Of a stretch of DNA of 64,000 nt, positions 17,609 through 27,430 are shown piece after piece. The stretch spans positions 868,001-932,000 of the forward strand of contig NZ_CP151275.1 of NCBI RefSeq assembly GCF_038235435.1, read 5' to 3'. The position numbers and the translations under genes were made by a program. This DNA comes from Niveibacterium sp. SC-1. GTDB taxonomy: Bacteria > Pseudomonadota > Gammaproteobacteria > Burkholderiales > Rhodocyclaceae. The notes under the pieces were generated by a model. It was given only the letters and a program-made list of their open reading frames with translations, was not told the DNA's origin and did not search any database. Position 1 is the first letter of the stretch. Each line of letters opens with the position of its first letter.

Positions 17609-18486
17609 ATGCCCCTTTGAATCCGATGCCCCCCCAGCATGCCCATCGCTCCATCGGCGCCATTCTTGTTGATGCGGGACGAATGAGCATCGAGGACGCC
17701 GAACGGGTACTGAAGCTGCAGCACGAGGCGGGGCTCCGATTCGGCGACGCGGCACAGCGCCTGAAACTCGTCAATGACGAAGACATCGATTTCGCGCTCG
17801 CAAGCCAGTTTGACTACACCTATCTCAGCCCCGGACGGAGTGCGGTCGACGCTTCGGTGGTCGCCGCGTACTCGCCCTTCTCTCCGGCCGTGGAGCGGCT
17901 TCGAGCCTTGCGCAGTCAGCTCATGTTGCGTGGTGTCGGGGGTGGTGGTGAACACAAAGGGCTGGCCAAGGGTCTCGCGGTGCTCAGCACACGCCGGGGC
18001 GACGGCCGTACATGGCTGGCAGCCAATCTCGCGGTGGCCTTCACGCAGATAGGGCAGCGCGTGCTCCTGGTGGACGCGGACATGAGAAATGGACGCCTGC
18101 ATCGCCTCTTCGCCGTCGAGGACAAGCTCGGCCTGTCTTCGTTGCTCGCGGGGCGAGTCGGCAGCGACGCCATTCAGCGGGTGACGGATCTGCCGGGTCT
18201 CTCCGTGCTTTCCGCGGGCGCGCGGCCCCCCAATCCGCAGGAGCTCCTGAGCCGATCCCGCTTCGAGGAGTTGCTGGCGCGCGCAGCCTCTGCCTTTGAT
18301 CTGGTGATTTTCGATACGCCTGCCGTGGATGACTTTGCCGACGCCTACGCTGTCGCGCGTCATGCCGGAACGGCAGTGCTCGTGGCTCGCAAGAATGTGA
18401 GCCGCGCACGCGCCATCGCTTCGCTGGCCGAAGGAGTGCAGGAAGTCGGAGCCTCGTTGGTTGGTGCAGTCGTAAACGAGCGCTGA
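17605..18486 (+). CDS. epsG: EpsG, tyrosine-kinase-like partner of the copolymerase
   Basis: The 293-residue protein joins a short GspE-N-like domain (about 15-75) to a ParA/BY-kinase fold (about 85-290). Walker A' is clear (VLLVDADMR), but the P-loop reads TRRGDGRTWLAAN, with Arg where the catalytic Lys normally sits. The protein ends VNER, so the C-terminal tyrosine cluster of BY-kinases is absent. The same substitution is, as far as I recall, usual in the EpsG family, so it is probably a regulatory rather than a classical kinase. ATG at 17605 overlaps the epsF stop and a GCAGGAG site lies just before it. Confidence 0.88.
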   Translation: MNAPLNPMPPQHAHRSIGAILVDAGRMSIEDAERVLKLQHEAGLRFGDAAQRLKLVNDEDIDFALASQFDYTYLSPGRSAVDASVVAAYSPFSPAVERLRALRSQLMLRGVGGGGEHKGLAKGLAVLSTRRGDGRTWLAANLAVAFTQIGQRVLLVDADMRNGRLHRLFAVEDKLGLSSLLAGRVGSDAIQRVTDLPGLSVLSAGARPPNPQELLSRSRFEELLARAASAFDLVIFDTPAVDDFADAYAVARHAGTAVLVARKNVSRARAIASLAEGVQEVGASLVGAVVNER

Positions 18487-18534
18487 AGCACAAACGAGCC
18501 GCGAAGGCGGCTACCTCGACCCCTTGAGAGTTTG

Positions 18535-19431
18535 ATGAGCGGCCATCCCCCAGCCACTCCCGCCCCTGGTGCCGTGACCCCGCGTCCGGACGTGCTCCTC
18601 GCCGTGCCGATCTTGATCGGCATGGTCGTCCTGTATGTGCCCACGGTGGTGAGTCTGTTCCAGGACATCTGGCTCAGCGATGAGCAGGGCCACGGTCCCA
18701 TTGTCCTGGGCCTGGTTATCTGGCTCTTCCATCGTGCGTGGCCGAAGATCTACGCGGCCCGCTCGGGAGGGGCGGACTCTGGGGTGCTGTGGGGAGTCTT
18801 CGCGCTTTCGCTGTGCGCCTATGCCCTGGGGCGTTCGCAAGGCATAGACCTGTTGGAGGTGGGCTCGGCGATCGGCGTAACCGCGGCACTGTTCGGCCTG
18901 GTCTGGGGGTGGTCCTCCCTGCGTAGCGCGATATTTCCGCTGTGTTTCATGTTCTTCCTGGTGCCGCTGCCGGGCGCCATCGTTGACGCGGTGACGATGC
19001 CGATGAAGATCGCCGTGTCCAACGTGGTCGAGTGGGGGCTGCACGGTCTCGGATATCCGATCGGCCGATCGGGCGTGGTGCTGCAGATCGGTTCGTACTC
19101 CTTGCTGGTTGCGGATGCCTGCGCCGGCCTGCACACACTCTTTACGCTCGAAGCGCTGGGGTTGCTCTACCTGAACCTGGTGCGCCACCACTCACGCCTG
19201 CGGAACGTGTTTGTCGGTGTGCTGGGCATACCCATCGCGTTCGTCGCGAATGTGACGCGCGTCGCTGTGCTCGTGCTTCTGACCTATTACTTCGGTGACG
19301 GCGTAGGGCAGGGGTTCCTGCATGGTTTCGCCGGCTTCCTGCTGTTTGGCACCGCCTTGCTTCTGCTCTTGGCGGTCGATACGGGGATTCGACGCCTGTT
19401 GCCGCGGACTGAGCAGGAATCTGACGCATGA
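18535..19431 (+). CDS. xrtB: Exosortase B (XrtB/EpsH)
   Basis: The 298-residue membrane protein has about 8 helices and the exosortase catalytic triad: Cys196 in DACAGLH, Arg242 in NVTRV and His263 in FLHGFAG. Exosortases cleave the C-terminal sorting signal of PEP-CTERM-type proteins and anchor them at the cell surface; the B type travels with EpsI and EPS genes. The start at 18535 is preceded by GAGAG. epsI overlaps its stop by ATGA. No protein with an obvious PEP-CTERM tail is encoded in this window, so substrates must be elsewhere. Confidence 0.95.
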   Translation: MSGHPPATPAPGAVTPRPDVLLAVPILIGMVVLYVPTVVSLFQDIWLSDEQGHGPIVLGLVIWLFHRAWPKIYAARSGGADSGVLWGVFALSLCAYALGRSQGIDLLEVGSAIGVTAALFGLVWGWSSLRSAIFPLCFMFFLVPLPGAIVDAVTMPMKIAVSNVVEWGLHGLGYPIGRSGVVLQIGSYSLLVADACAGLHTLFTLEALGLLYLNLVRHHSRLRNVFVGVLGIPIAFVANVTRVAVLVLLTYYFGDGVGQGFLHGFAGFLLFGTALLLLLAVDTGIRRLLPRTEQESDA

Positions 19432-20168
19432 GCTCTGGAGGCGTTGCCATGATTCAGGCCCCCACCGTCATGCGCAGTCCCCGCGCGGGCCTCGTAAGGG
19501 CTCTCGCGATCTTGTTGCTGATGGTTTCCGCCAGCGCTTGCGCAATGTTGCTCAAGCCCACGCGTCGCCTGGCCGACGAAGGGCCCGTCCTGCGACTTGA
19601 ACAGGTCATGCCTGCCCGCGTGGGGGACTGGTCTTGGGACCCCGCGCTGTCCACACCTACGCCGCCACCGCAGGCAGGCACCCTGGCCGCCCAGATCTAC
19701 AGCCAGGTTCTCGAACGCACCTATGTGAACTCACGCGGCTATCGCCTGATGGTCAGCGTGGCCTACGGGCCTGATCAGCGGGAGAGCATGCAGGTTCATC
19801 GGCCGGAGTTCTGCTACGTGGCGCAGGGCTTCGCCGTTACGTCATTGGGCTCTACGCGGATGGACACCGAGGCCGGCGAGGTGCTCGTGACGCGGCTCGA
19901 CACCCAGGCCCCGAACCGCATCGAGCCCGTCAGCTACTGGACGACCATCGGAACGCACCGGGTCACGGGGGGCAGCCAGCGCCGTTTCGAACAACTCCGC
20001 TACGGACTCGACGGTGTGATCCCCGACGGACTGGTGTTTCGGGTTTCGTCTGTCGATAGCCGGCGCGATGACGCCTTTGCTGCGCAGGGGGACTTCATCG
20101 TAGCCCTCGCGCGCCAACTTCCTTCCGATCTTCGTGACCGCCTGATGGGAACGCCCAGCCATGGTTGA
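19428..20168 (+). CDS. epsI: Exosortase B-associated protein EpsI
   Basis: The 246-residue protein has an N-terminal membrane anchor (about 23-40) and a periplasmic EpsI/DUF3485 domain. The family motif H-x-P-E-x-C-Y is present as HRPEFCY near residue 125, followed by a beta-rich region with YWTTIG. It is an accessory factor of EPS synthesis, usually fused or adjacent to exosortase. It overlaps xrtB by 4 bp and the next gene by 8 bp. Confidence 0.93.
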   Translation: MSSGGVAMIQAPTVMRSPRAGLVRALAILLLMVSASACAMLLKPTRRLADEGPVLRLEQVMPARVGDWSWDPALSTPTPPPQAGTLAAQIYSQVLERTYVNSRGYRLMVSVAYGPDQRESMQVHRPEFCYVAQGFAVTSLGSTRMDTEAGEVLVTRLDTQAPNRIEPVSYWTTIGTHRVTGGSQRRFEQLRYGLDGVIPDGLVFRVSSVDSRRDDAFAAQGDFIVALARQLPSDLRDRLMGTPSHG

Positions 20169-20850
20169 ACTGCCTGTTTCTGAGTTGTTTGATCTCTCGC
20201 CCGAGACGCTATCCGTCATCTGCGCGACCGGTGGCCTTTCCGCCAAACGTTTGGTCTTCTGGTTGCGTTTCTCCTGCAGCGCGATTCGGTTGGTGCCACA
20301 CGCGCTTCTCATGCTCCGAGGGCCGGGTCGGGAGATCGTTGCTCTGGACGTGAACCGGTGGTCCGAGATCATCCAGCGGCGCACTCCGAAAGGCCTTGCA
20401 CAGCGTCTCTACACCTTTGTCTTCCTGATGACGGACTACGGCGAATTCCGGAATCTTTTCTACTACCGCACAGGGACGGTGGGAAAAGCCTTCCGCTTCC
20501 TTTGCCCGCCACTGAACACGCTCTTCATCCGATCCGGAAAAATCGGTCCGGGCCTGTTCATTCAGCATGGGTTCGCCACGACGATCGGCGCTGAGGAGAT
20601 CGGCGCCAACTGCTGGATCAACCAGCAGGTGACGATCGGTTGGGCTGACGGAAGCGGTCGGCCGCGAATCGGGGACAACGTGCGGGTAAGCGCCGGAGCA
20701 AAGGTCCTTGGCAACATCAATGTGGGCTCGAATGTCGCGGTCGGTGCGAACGCTGTGGTCATAAAGAGCGTGCCAGGGAACTGTACGGTGGTTGGCGTCC
20801 CCGCGCGCATCGTTCGGCGCGAAGGAAAGCGCGTGGAGGAGGCTCTGTGA
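20161..20850 (+). CDS. Serine acetyltransferase-like hexapeptide acyltransferase
   Basis: The 229-residue protein has a helical N-terminal part and a left-handed beta-helix of hexapeptide repeats (about 120-205: IGPGLFIQHGFATTIGAEEIGANCWINQQVTIG). It is built like CysE-type O-acetyltransferases, but in this setting it more likely acetylates a sugar of the EPS. The catalytic-type His sits in FIQHGFATTIG. It overlaps epsI by 8 bp, which points to one operon. Sugar position and donor cannot be told. Confidence 0.82.
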   Translation: MVELPVSELFDLSPETLSVICATGGLSAKRLVFWLRFSCSAIRLVPHALLMLRGPGREIVALDVNRWSEIIQRRTPKGLAQRLYTFVFLMTDYGEFRNLFYYRTGTVGKAFRFLCPPLNTLFIRSGKIGPGLFIQHGFATTIGAEEIGANCWINQQVTIGWADGSGRPRIGDNVRVSAGAKVLGNINVGSNVAVGANAVVIKSVPGNCTVVGVPARIVRREGKRVEEAL

Positions 20851-20898
20851 TCGGCCTCGCGGACCGCATGTCGAAGCGCCGGAACTCGGGGAGCCTGG

Positions 20899-22188
20899 GT
20901 GTCGACGCTTAGAAACATCGCCTATGTTGGCACGGGGACAGCAGTGCGACTTGGCTGCGGGATCCTCAACTTTGTCGTCATGCCACGCATGCTCGGCCCT
21001 GAGGCATTCAGCGTCTTCATGCTGTGGTTTTCGGTGGCGATGCTGATCGCGCTGCTTACCAACTTCGGCTTCCCCACTTATGTCCTCCGAGAGGGGAGCG
21101 CTGCGCGGGAGCGGTTGAGCCGTCTCCTCGGCGAGGTGGTGACCGCCAACCTGCTGATCAGCTTGACCGTCCTCGTCGTCAGCGTTTGCGCCTTGCCCTT
21201 CATTCCGCAAGAGCACTGGCCAATCTTCCTGGTCCTCCTGCTCGCGAAGCTGGTGGATTCCGCGGGAGAAATTCTCAGCGTCGGTTACCGCGTGACAGGC
21301 CGATTCGACACTGAGGCGCGCATCGCGGTGGTTACCTCCCTCTGCCAATTGCCAGTGACAATCGGCGCGCTGTACCTGTACAGAGACCCCCTGTCAGGGG
21401 CCGTCGCATTCTTGCTCGTGCGCGTCAGCGTTCTGGTCTTCACGATTCGGACCCTTCGCGGATACCTCGCTGACATTCATCTCGGCCGAGTGAAGGCTGC
21501 GCTGGGGCACTTCCGGAACGCGTGGGCCTACGCCGCGGACTTCGGCTTGCAGAACTTGTTCGGTCAGATCGACAGCGTTGTGCTGGCTCAATACATCGGG
21601 GTGTCTGCCGTCGGCGTGTACCAGGCGGGAATGCGTCTCTTCGTGGGCGCCGCCCAGGCGGTATTCGTTCTGGGCACCGTGTTCGTGCCGAAGGCCACCG
21701 CGGCCTATACCGCAGGTCAAGGCGCAGAACGGGTCCTGAAGCAGTTGCAGCTGAGCTTCTTCGTCGTGGGCTGCGCCGGATCGATGGTATTCGTGCTGTT
21801 CGCTGCGCCCATCACCAACCTGCTTTTCGGGCATCGGTTCGCGGGCCTGGCCGAACTGCTGCCGATCTTCGGCCTGTTGTTCTTCATGCGTTGCCTGTCG
21901 GCAGTCTGGGGTGTTGCTCTGACCATCATCGGGCGACAGGGCAGTCGCTTCAAGCTTGCCGCGCTTCATTGGGTGCTGATCTTCGCGGCTTCGGCCTATC
22001 TGGTGCCCGAGTACGGCGTATCGGGATGGCTCTACAGCCTGATCCTCGGCAACGTCTTCCTCGCTGCGGGCTATGCCGTGACCTGCGCAGCGTCCTGGAA
22101 GGGCGTGCCAGTGAAATCCGGCGCGGCTATCGCCGCAACCTATTTCGCGATCTTGTTGACGGTGATGTCCGCGGGGGCGTTCCGATGA
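20899..22188 (+). CDS. Oligosaccharide flippase (Wzx-type)
   Basis: The 429-residue protein has about 12-14 hydrophobic helices and the MATE/Wzx pattern, including an N-terminal amphipathic stretch then a first helix with [16 protein letters not shown]. It would move the lipid-linked repeat unit across the inner membrane. The start is a GTG at 20899, 48 bp after the preceding stop, with GGGAGCC before it. The next gene starts within its stop codon (ATGA). Confidence 0.86.
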   Translation: MSTLRNIAYVGTGTAVRLGCGILNFVVMPRMLGPEAFSVFMLWFSVAMLIALLTNFGFPTYVLREGSAARERLSRLLGEVVTANLLISLTVLVVSVCALPFIPQEHWPIFLVLLLAKLVDSAGEILSVGYRVTGRFDTEARIAVVTSLCQLPVTIGALYLYRDPLSGAVAFLLVRVSVLVFTIRTLRGYLADIHLGRVKAALGHFRNAWAYAADFGLQNLFGQIDSVVLAQYIGVSAVGVYQAGMRLFVGAAQAVFVLGTVFVPKATAAYTAGQGAERVLKQLQLSFFVVGCAGSMVFVLFAAPITNLLFGHRFAGLAELLPIFGLLFFMRCLSAVWGVALTIIGRQGSRFKLAALHWVLIFAASAYLVPEYGVSGWLYSLILGNVFLAAGYAVTCAASWKGVPVKSGAAIAATYFAILLTVMSAGAFR

Positions 22189-22826
22189 AGCGGTTCCTTC
22201 AGCGACGACGCCTGGTGCGCGAGATGCGCAACGAGATGGAGAGCCTGTGGCTGCGCGCGTACTTCCGCAGTGAGCACGACATCGACGTCGGCCTGTATTC
22301 GTACGGATGTTTCGATGCGCGACGCATGGCGCGCGGCATGGTCATCGGTCGTTTCTGCTCGTTCGCGCCGACCTGCCACTTTCTCAACGGCAATCACGGC
22401 CTGACGTTCCTGAGCCTGCACCCCTATCTGTACAACACCGCGCTGGGCATCGTGCAGAAGGAGACCATTTCACGCACACGCTTCGTGGTCGAAGATGACG
22501 TATGGATCGGCCACAACGCAATCGTGTTACCTGGTGTCAAGCGCATCGGACGTGGCGCGGTAATTGCTGCAGGAGCGGTGGTGACAAAGGACGTGCGCCC
22601 TTACGAGATCGTCGGTGGCAACCCGGCGCGGCACATCCGTATGAGGTTCGACGCGGAATGCATTGCGCAGATCGAAGCAACCCGGTGGTGGGAAGGAAGC
22701 CGGGCGGACCTTGCGAGGTTGATCGCGCACTCCCCGTCGCTTGCGTACTCGCCGGCGGACTACTTCGCCGAGCGCGTCAGTGGCACTGCACGGATTCAAG
22801 AGCATCTAGAGGTCATCGCATCATGA
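22185..22826 (+). CDS. CatB/xenobiotic-type hexapeptide acetyltransferase
   Basis: The 213-residue protein is a left-handed beta-helix acyltransferase of the colanic-acid/NodL/CatB group ([62 protein letters not shown]). The His in NGNHG is the likely general base. The frame is open far upstream inside the flippase gene; the ATG at 22185, overlapping the flippase stop, is the real start. It probably O-acetylates the EPS. The next gene again overlaps by ATGA. Confidence 0.85.
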   Translation: MKRFLQRRRLVREMRNEMESLWLRAYFRSEHDIDVGLYSYGCFDARRMARGMVIGRFCSFAPTCHFLNGNHGLTFLSLHPYLYNTALGIVQKETISRTRFVVEDDVWIGHNAIVLPGVKRIGRGAVIAAGAVVTKDVRPYEIVGGNPARHIRMRFDAECIAQIEATRWWEGSRADLARLIAHSPSLAYSPADYFAERVSGTARIQEHLEVIAS

Positions 22827-24043
22827 GTGGAGTGGATATCGTTTCTCGCGTCGTCTCAAAGGGCTTGTGCACGGGCTGCGGCTTGTGCGAGTCCCTCGCG
22901 GCACCAGGACAGATACGCGTCGAAATGAACGACGAGGGCTATCTGCGCCCGGTGGTACTCCACAAGCTCCAGCGCTCGGAGAACGCCCGAATCGAAGCGT
23001 TATGCCCGGGTGCCCGCGTTGAGCATGGCCCCAATGCCGTGCCGCGTGATCCGCTTTGGGGGCCGTTGGTGCGTTCCCGCACTGGTGCCGCAACCGACGG
23101 CGCGGTTCGCAGGCAGGGATCATCGGGCGGTGTGATCTCGGCGCTGGCGATCTTTCTGCTGGAGAGCAAGAAAGTCGACTTCGTTGCGCAGATCGCTGCG
23201 AGCACGAGCGATCCGCTCGCCAACGAACTGCAGCTGAGCTACTCCGCGGAGGACGTCCTTCGCGCTGCGGGATCCCGCTACGGCCCGTCGGCACCTTTGC
23301 GCCAGATGCGCGAACTGCTCGGCAGTGGCAAGCGCTTTGCGTTCGTCGGCAAGCCGTGCGACGTCGCCGCACTACGCCGCTACATGCAGACAGACCCGGC
23401 GATCAGCCAGCAGATCCCCTACCTCCTGTCGTTCATTTGCGCGGGTGTGCCCAGCCTCGAAGGCACTCACAAAGTCATCGAGAAACTCGGGGCCGACCGT
23501 ACCCAGTTGGCGAGCTTCCGATACCGCGGCGACGGTTGGCCAGGCATGGCTCGGGCCGTGCAGCAGGACGGGCAGGTCTTCGAGATGGACTACTCCACTT
23601 CGTGGGGAACGATACTCAATCGGCATCTTCAGTTCCGCTGCAAGATCTGCCCGGATGGGACGGGTGAGTTTGCTGACGTCACTTGCGCGGATGCGTGGTA
23701 CGGCAAAGACGGCTATCCCGATTTCGCGGAGCGGGATGGCCGCAGCATGGTGCTTTCGCGGTCCGAAGCGGGCGAGGCTCTGGTCAGGGAAGCGGTTGCC
23801 GCTGGCGCGATCACGGTCGAGGACCTGGGGGTCGGTGAGATCGCCAAGATGCAGCCGTATCAGGCGGAGCGGAAGAAGATGGTGCTGGGGCGCGTGATGG
23901 CAACGCGGCTTGCGCTGGGCTTCGCGCCGCGCTACCGCAGGCTGGGTCTGTGGCGCAGCTCCCTGATGGTGAGCCCCTTGGCCTGGCTAAAGAATGCCGG
24001 TGGCACCTACCGCAGGATTCACAGGTCTTTGAAGACTACTTAA
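22823..24043 (+). CDS. F420H2-dehydrogenase/hydrogenase beta-subunit-like Fe-S flavoprotein
   Basis: The 406-residue protein has an N-terminal ferredoxin-like cluster motif (CTGCGLC, residues 16-22), FrhB/FdhB-type motifs ([29 protein letters not shown]) and the second cysteine pair [20 protein letters not shown]. Members are found in EPS loci next to polysaccharide pyruvyl transferases, where a role is not known. It is coupled to the preceding acetyltransferase and lies 13 bp before the pyruvyl transferase gene. A redox step on a sugar nucleotide or lipid-linked sugar is possible. Confidence 0.8.
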   Translation: MSGVDIVSRVVSKGLCTGCGLCESLAAPGQIRVEMNDEGYLRPVVLHKLQRSENARIEALCPGARVEHGPNAVPRDPLWGPLVRSRTGAATDGAVRRQGSSGGVISALAIFLLESKKVDFVAQIAASTSDPLANELQLSYSAEDVLRAAGSRYGPSAPLRQMRELLGSGKRFAFVGKPCDVAALRRYMQTDPAISQQIPYLLSFICAGVPSLEGTHKVIEKLGADRTQLASFRYRGDGWPGMARAVQQDGQVFEMDYSTSWGTILNRHLQFRCKICPDGTGEFADVTCADAWYGKDGYPDFAERDGRSMVLSRSEAGEALVREAVAAGAITVEDLGVGEIAKMQPYQAERKKMVLGRVMATRLALGFAPRYRRLGLWRSSLMVSPLAWLKNAGGTYRRIHRSLKTT

Positions 24044-24056
24044 TTGGGGCTAAACG

Positions 24057-25301
24057 ATGAGCAAAGCATCGAATGACAAACGAATCACCGTGGGCTTGCT
24101 GTGGCACTCCCTGTCGTCCAGCAACTTCGGCGTAGGAGCCCTGACCGAGTCGCAACTGGCGATCTGCGAATCCGCTGCTCGGCGGGTAGGCGTGGAGCTT
24201 GAGTACGTCGTGTTCGGAACCTCCGGGGACAGAAGCTATGTTCCGGCAGGCCTGCGGATTCGCCAGGGTGCATCGATTCCCTTGCGGCAGCTGCTTTCCG
24301 GCAGGACGCCGTTCCAGCGGCAGTTGTCGGAATGTGATCTCGTCCTCGACATTGGCGAGGGTGACAGCTTCACGGATATCTACGGCGTGCGCCGGTTCCT
24401 TTCGCTCACGACGAGCAAGGCCGCCGTACTGCTTAAGGGCATTCCGCTCGCGCTCAGCCCGCAAACCATCGGGCCCTTCAACAAGGCATGGACACGCACC
24501 CTGGCAAGCCTGGTGATGCGCGGATGCAAGACCGTGATCGCGCGTGACGGGCAATCCGCGGCCTACTTGAAGAAACTGGGCATCAAGAAGAACGTTGCCG
24601 AGTTCGTGGATGTTGCTTTCAGACTGCCTTTCGAGCGGCCCGCGCCGCGCAACGACGGAAAGGTGCACATCGGCCTGAACGTCTCCGGCTTGCTGTTCTC
24701 CGGCGGGTATGAGGGTAGCAACCAGTTCGGCCTCACCCTGGATTACCCCAAGCTGATTCGCACGCTTCTCGAGACCTGGACTGCGGACGCGAACAACGTG
24801 GTGTGGCTGATTTCGCACGTCGTTCCGGACAATTGGCCGAAGGATGACGATCGCATCGCTGTGGAGGCGCTGCTCAAGGAGTTTCCGCAGGCGCGCAGGG
24901 CTCCGGACTTCCGCAGTCCGAGCGAGGCGAAGTCCTTCATCTCGGGCATGGATTTCGTTACCGCCGCGCGGATGCACGCGTGCATCGCCGCATTCTCGGC
25001 CTCGGTCCCGGTTGTCCCGCTCGCATACAGCCGCAAGTTCAACGGTCTCTTCGAGACGCTGGGCTACCCGTGGTTCGCCGACGGGAAAGCGATGACGACC
25101 GAGCAGGCGCTCGAACGCATTCAGGACGGATTTGCGCGACGCGACGAACTGTCGCGCGGGCTTGTCGACGGCAATCAGGTCGCCGCCCGGCGTCTCGCGG
25201 ACTACGAAGCCCTGGTGTGCGGATTGCTAGAGGACGTAGTGCAGCGTCGCGCAGGCGGGCTGCCTGCCGTGCGTCCCGCGGACTCGCGCAGCAGTGCCTG
25301 A
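24057..25301 (+). CDS. Polysaccharide pyruvyl transferase family protein
   Basis: The 414-residue protein matches the WcaK/CsaB-type pyruvyl transferase family: GLLWHSLSSSNFGVGAL near the start, LDIGEGDSFTDIYG, LSPQTIGPF, and the C-terminal TAARMHACIAAFSASVPVVPLAYSRKF (R-x-H motif). It would add a ketal pyruvate from phosphoenolpyruvate to a sugar, giving an acidic EPS. It pairs with the Fe-S flavoprotein just upstream. The sugar acceptor is unknown. Confidence 0.87.
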   Translation: MSKASNDKRITVGLLWHSLSSSNFGVGALTESQLAICESAARRVGVELEYVVFGTSGDRSYVPAGLRIRQGASIPLRQLLSGRTPFQRQLSECDLVLDIGEGDSFTDIYGVRRFLSLTTSKAAVLLKGIPLALSPQTIGPFNKAWTRTLASLVMRGCKTVIARDGQSAAYLKKLGIKKNVAEFVDVAFRLPFERPAPRNDGKVHIGLNVSGLLFSGGYEGSNQFGLTLDYPKLIRTLLETWTADANNVVWLISHVVPDNWPKDDDRIAVEALLKEFPQARRAPDFRSPSEAKSFISGMDFVTAARMHACIAAFSASVPVVPLAYSRKFNGLFETLGYPWFADGKAMTTEQALERIQDGFARRDELSRGLVDGNQVAARRLADYEALVCGLLEDVVQRRAGGLPAVRPADSRSSA

Positions 25302-25328
25302 CATGCGCGCTCACCGGTGGAGAGGCAA

Positions 25329-26351
25329 ATGACGGAACCCAAGACTTCGCAACCCCATGTCACGGTCGTCCTGCTGAACTGGAATGGCTGGCGCGACACG
25401 CTCGCCTGCCTCGAGAGTCTCCTGCGCAGCGAGTACGGAAACGCGTCGGTGGTCGTCGTCGACAACGCTTCCACGGACGGTTCCCGGGCGCATATCGAGT
25501 CCTGGGCGGCGACCGAGCGGACGCCTGGCTTCGCGCGGGCGGCCTTCATCGCGGCCGGGGAGGCGCTGCCTTTTGGCGCCCTCGCGGCGGGGGATCTTCT
25601 GTACGTCCAGTCCCCCGTAAATGGCGGTTTCGCGGCCGGCAACAACCACGGAATTCGCGCGGCTCTGGCAGGCGGGGCCGACTATGTCTGGATCCTCAAC
25701 AACGACACCGAGATCGACTGTCGTGCGCTCTCTGCCCTGGTGCAAAAGGTGGAGGACGACCCGCGGATCGGCATGTGCGGATCCCTGCTTGTCTACTACG
25801 ACGCGCGTGAGCAGGTGCAAGCCTGCGGAGGAGTCTCATTCAGCTACTGGCGAGCACTTGGCCAGCAAATTGGCTACGGACTGAATCCGGCCAACATTGA
25901 TTCGGGACGCATACTGCAGCAACCGCTGACCTATGTGGCAGGCGCATCTTTGCTTGCCCGAAGCGCAATGATTCGCGAGGTCGGTGCGTTCGAGGAACGC
26001 TACTTCCTGTACTACGAAGAGATCGACTGGGCGGAGCGTGCTGCACACTGGAAACTCGCCGTCGCGCTGGACAGCGTGGTGTATCACAAGGAAGGTGGGT
26101 CTATCGGGACTGCGAGCCGCCAGAAGCGCTCTCCGCTCTCGCAGTACTACCTCAACCGCAATCTGATTCTCTTCTACGGTCGCTTCCACAAGATGCGGCT
26201 GCCCGTGGCCATCATGCGGGTGTGCAAGGAACTGGCCCAGAGGATCAAGTACGGCGACTACCACCTCGCGCGAGTGACATGGCGGGCCTTGGTGGACGGC
26301 GTGCGCGTCAGCGATGGGCCGATCGATCGCACTCTGCTGGAGAGAGCATGA
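25329..26351 (+). CDS. GT2 glycosyltransferase
   Basis: The 340-residue GT-A enzyme begins with VTVVLLNWNGW and has the VVDNASTDGS donor region, NNDTEID in place of the DxD-type metal site, and the EERYFLYYEEIDWAERA motif with the acidic catalytic residues. A hydrophobic C-terminal part is absent. ATG at 25329 follows GGAGAGGCAA; an in-frame GTG at 25317 is less likely. The downstream gene overlaps by ATGA. It resembles rhamnosyl-type transferases. Confidence 0.9.
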   Translation: MTEPKTSQPHVTVVLLNWNGWRDTLACLESLLRSEYGNASVVVVDNASTDGSRAHIESWAATERTPGFARAAFIAAGEALPFGALAAGDLLYVQSPVNGGFAAGNNHGIRAALAGGADYVWILNNDTEIDCRALSALVQKVEDDPRIGMCGSLLVYYDAREQVQACGGVSFSYWRALGQQIGYGLNPANIDSGRILQQPLTYVAGASLLARSAMIREVGAFEERYFLYYEEIDWAERAAHWKLAVALDSVVYHKEGGSIGTASRQKRSPLSQYYLNRNLILFYGRFHKMRLPVAIMRVCKELAQRIKYGDYHLARVTWRALVDGVRVSDGPIDRTLLERA

Positions 26352-27430
26352 GCGCGTCCTATGAAGTCGCCAGGGCAGCTCCGGCGAGCAGCGAAGCAGG
26401 TGGGTCTGCGCGCAAGTCTCGGATTCTCTATTCGGGATTCCGTTGGGACCACCACGACGAACACTCCGGGTACCACCATGTCGTCGGCGCCCCGGACGCC
26501 TATGTGGACGGTGGACGCCTGTTCGGGGGTACGAGCCCGATCGGTTCGCGCGCGCGCAGGATCAATTTCCTGTTGATCGATTGCCTGACCGTGCTGCGCG
26601 CCTTGCCCTACAAGGCGGTGCTGCTCTTCTATCCCGAGCAGACGAGCTATCTGTCGGCCCCGTTGCTGCGCCTCATGGGCAAACGGGTCGTCTATGTACT
26701 GCATCTGGGCGAGGATTACTGGTTCGATCGCGCAGACTCCTTCTTCCTCAAGATCAAGCGCTTCAACCTGCGTTTCGTTAGCCGCTTCGTGGTGCTGACG
26801 GAGCAGCAGCAGCGCGTTTTCGATGCGCACTTTCCGGGTCGGGTGCTGCGCATCCCGCATGGAGCCTGGTGCGAACAGAAGGAATCTCCTCGGAGCACAC
26901 GCGACGAAATTGCTCCGAACAGCATTACCGTTATCGGAGACACCTACCGCGACTATGCCCTGCTGGCTGAACTGATCCGGGTCCTGGGCCAGCGCATGCC
27001 GGATCTCAGGATCAATCTGGTGGGCATGAAGTACGAGAAGCTAGGCGAGGCGCGTCACAGCCACAACGTGGTCTGTCACCCGCGCCTGGGCAAGACCGAG
27101 TACGACGAAGTCATCCGCAGTGCGCTTTTCATCGTCCTGCCCCTCTCGTTTGCGACCGCCAACAATGCCTTGCTCGAAGGCTTGGCGATGGGGGTTCCGG
27201 TGCTGTGCAACCGGGTGCACGGGGTGGGCGAATACTTGCCGAGCGAGCGCTACATTTTTGAAGATGGCGAAGACCTCGTGCGCCGGATCGAGGCGCAGCG
27301 GATGAAGTCGCTAAAGGACCGCGAAGATGAGGCCGAGGAGCTGGCCCGCCATGTGACGGAACACTATTCGTGGCCGCGCGTGCGGGAGCGCATTGAAGCC
27401 TTCTGCCTCGACGTGGAGCCGCGCTCATGA
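26348..27430 (+). CDS. GT4-like glycosyltransferase
   Basis: The 360-residue GT-B protein has an unusual N-terminal part (YSGFRWDHHDEHSGYHHVV, typical of a subset of EPS glycosyltransferases) and a Rossmann C-terminal half with RINLVGMKYEKLG and the NNALLEGLAMGVPVL motif in the E-x7-E region. The start at 26348 overlaps the preceding stop. Its own stop overlaps the start of a 54-codon ORF. Confidence 0.82.
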   Translation: MSASYEVARAAPASSEAGGSARKSRILYSGFRWDHHDEHSGYHHVVGAPDAYVDGGRLFGGTSPIGSRARRINFLLIDCLTVLRALPYKAVLLFYPEQTSYLSAPLLRLMGKRVVYVLHLGEDYWFDRADSFFLKIKRFNLRFVSRFVVLTEQQQRVFDAHFPGRVLRIPHGAWCEQKESPRSTRDEIAPNSITVIGDTYRDYALLAELIRVLGQRMPDLRINLVGMKYEKLGEARHSHNVVCHPRLGKTEYDEVIRSALFIVLPLSFATANNALLEGLAMGVPVLCNRVHGVGEYLPSERYIFEDGEDLVRRIEAQRMKSLKDREDEAEELARHVTEHYSWPRVRERIEAFCLDVEPRS

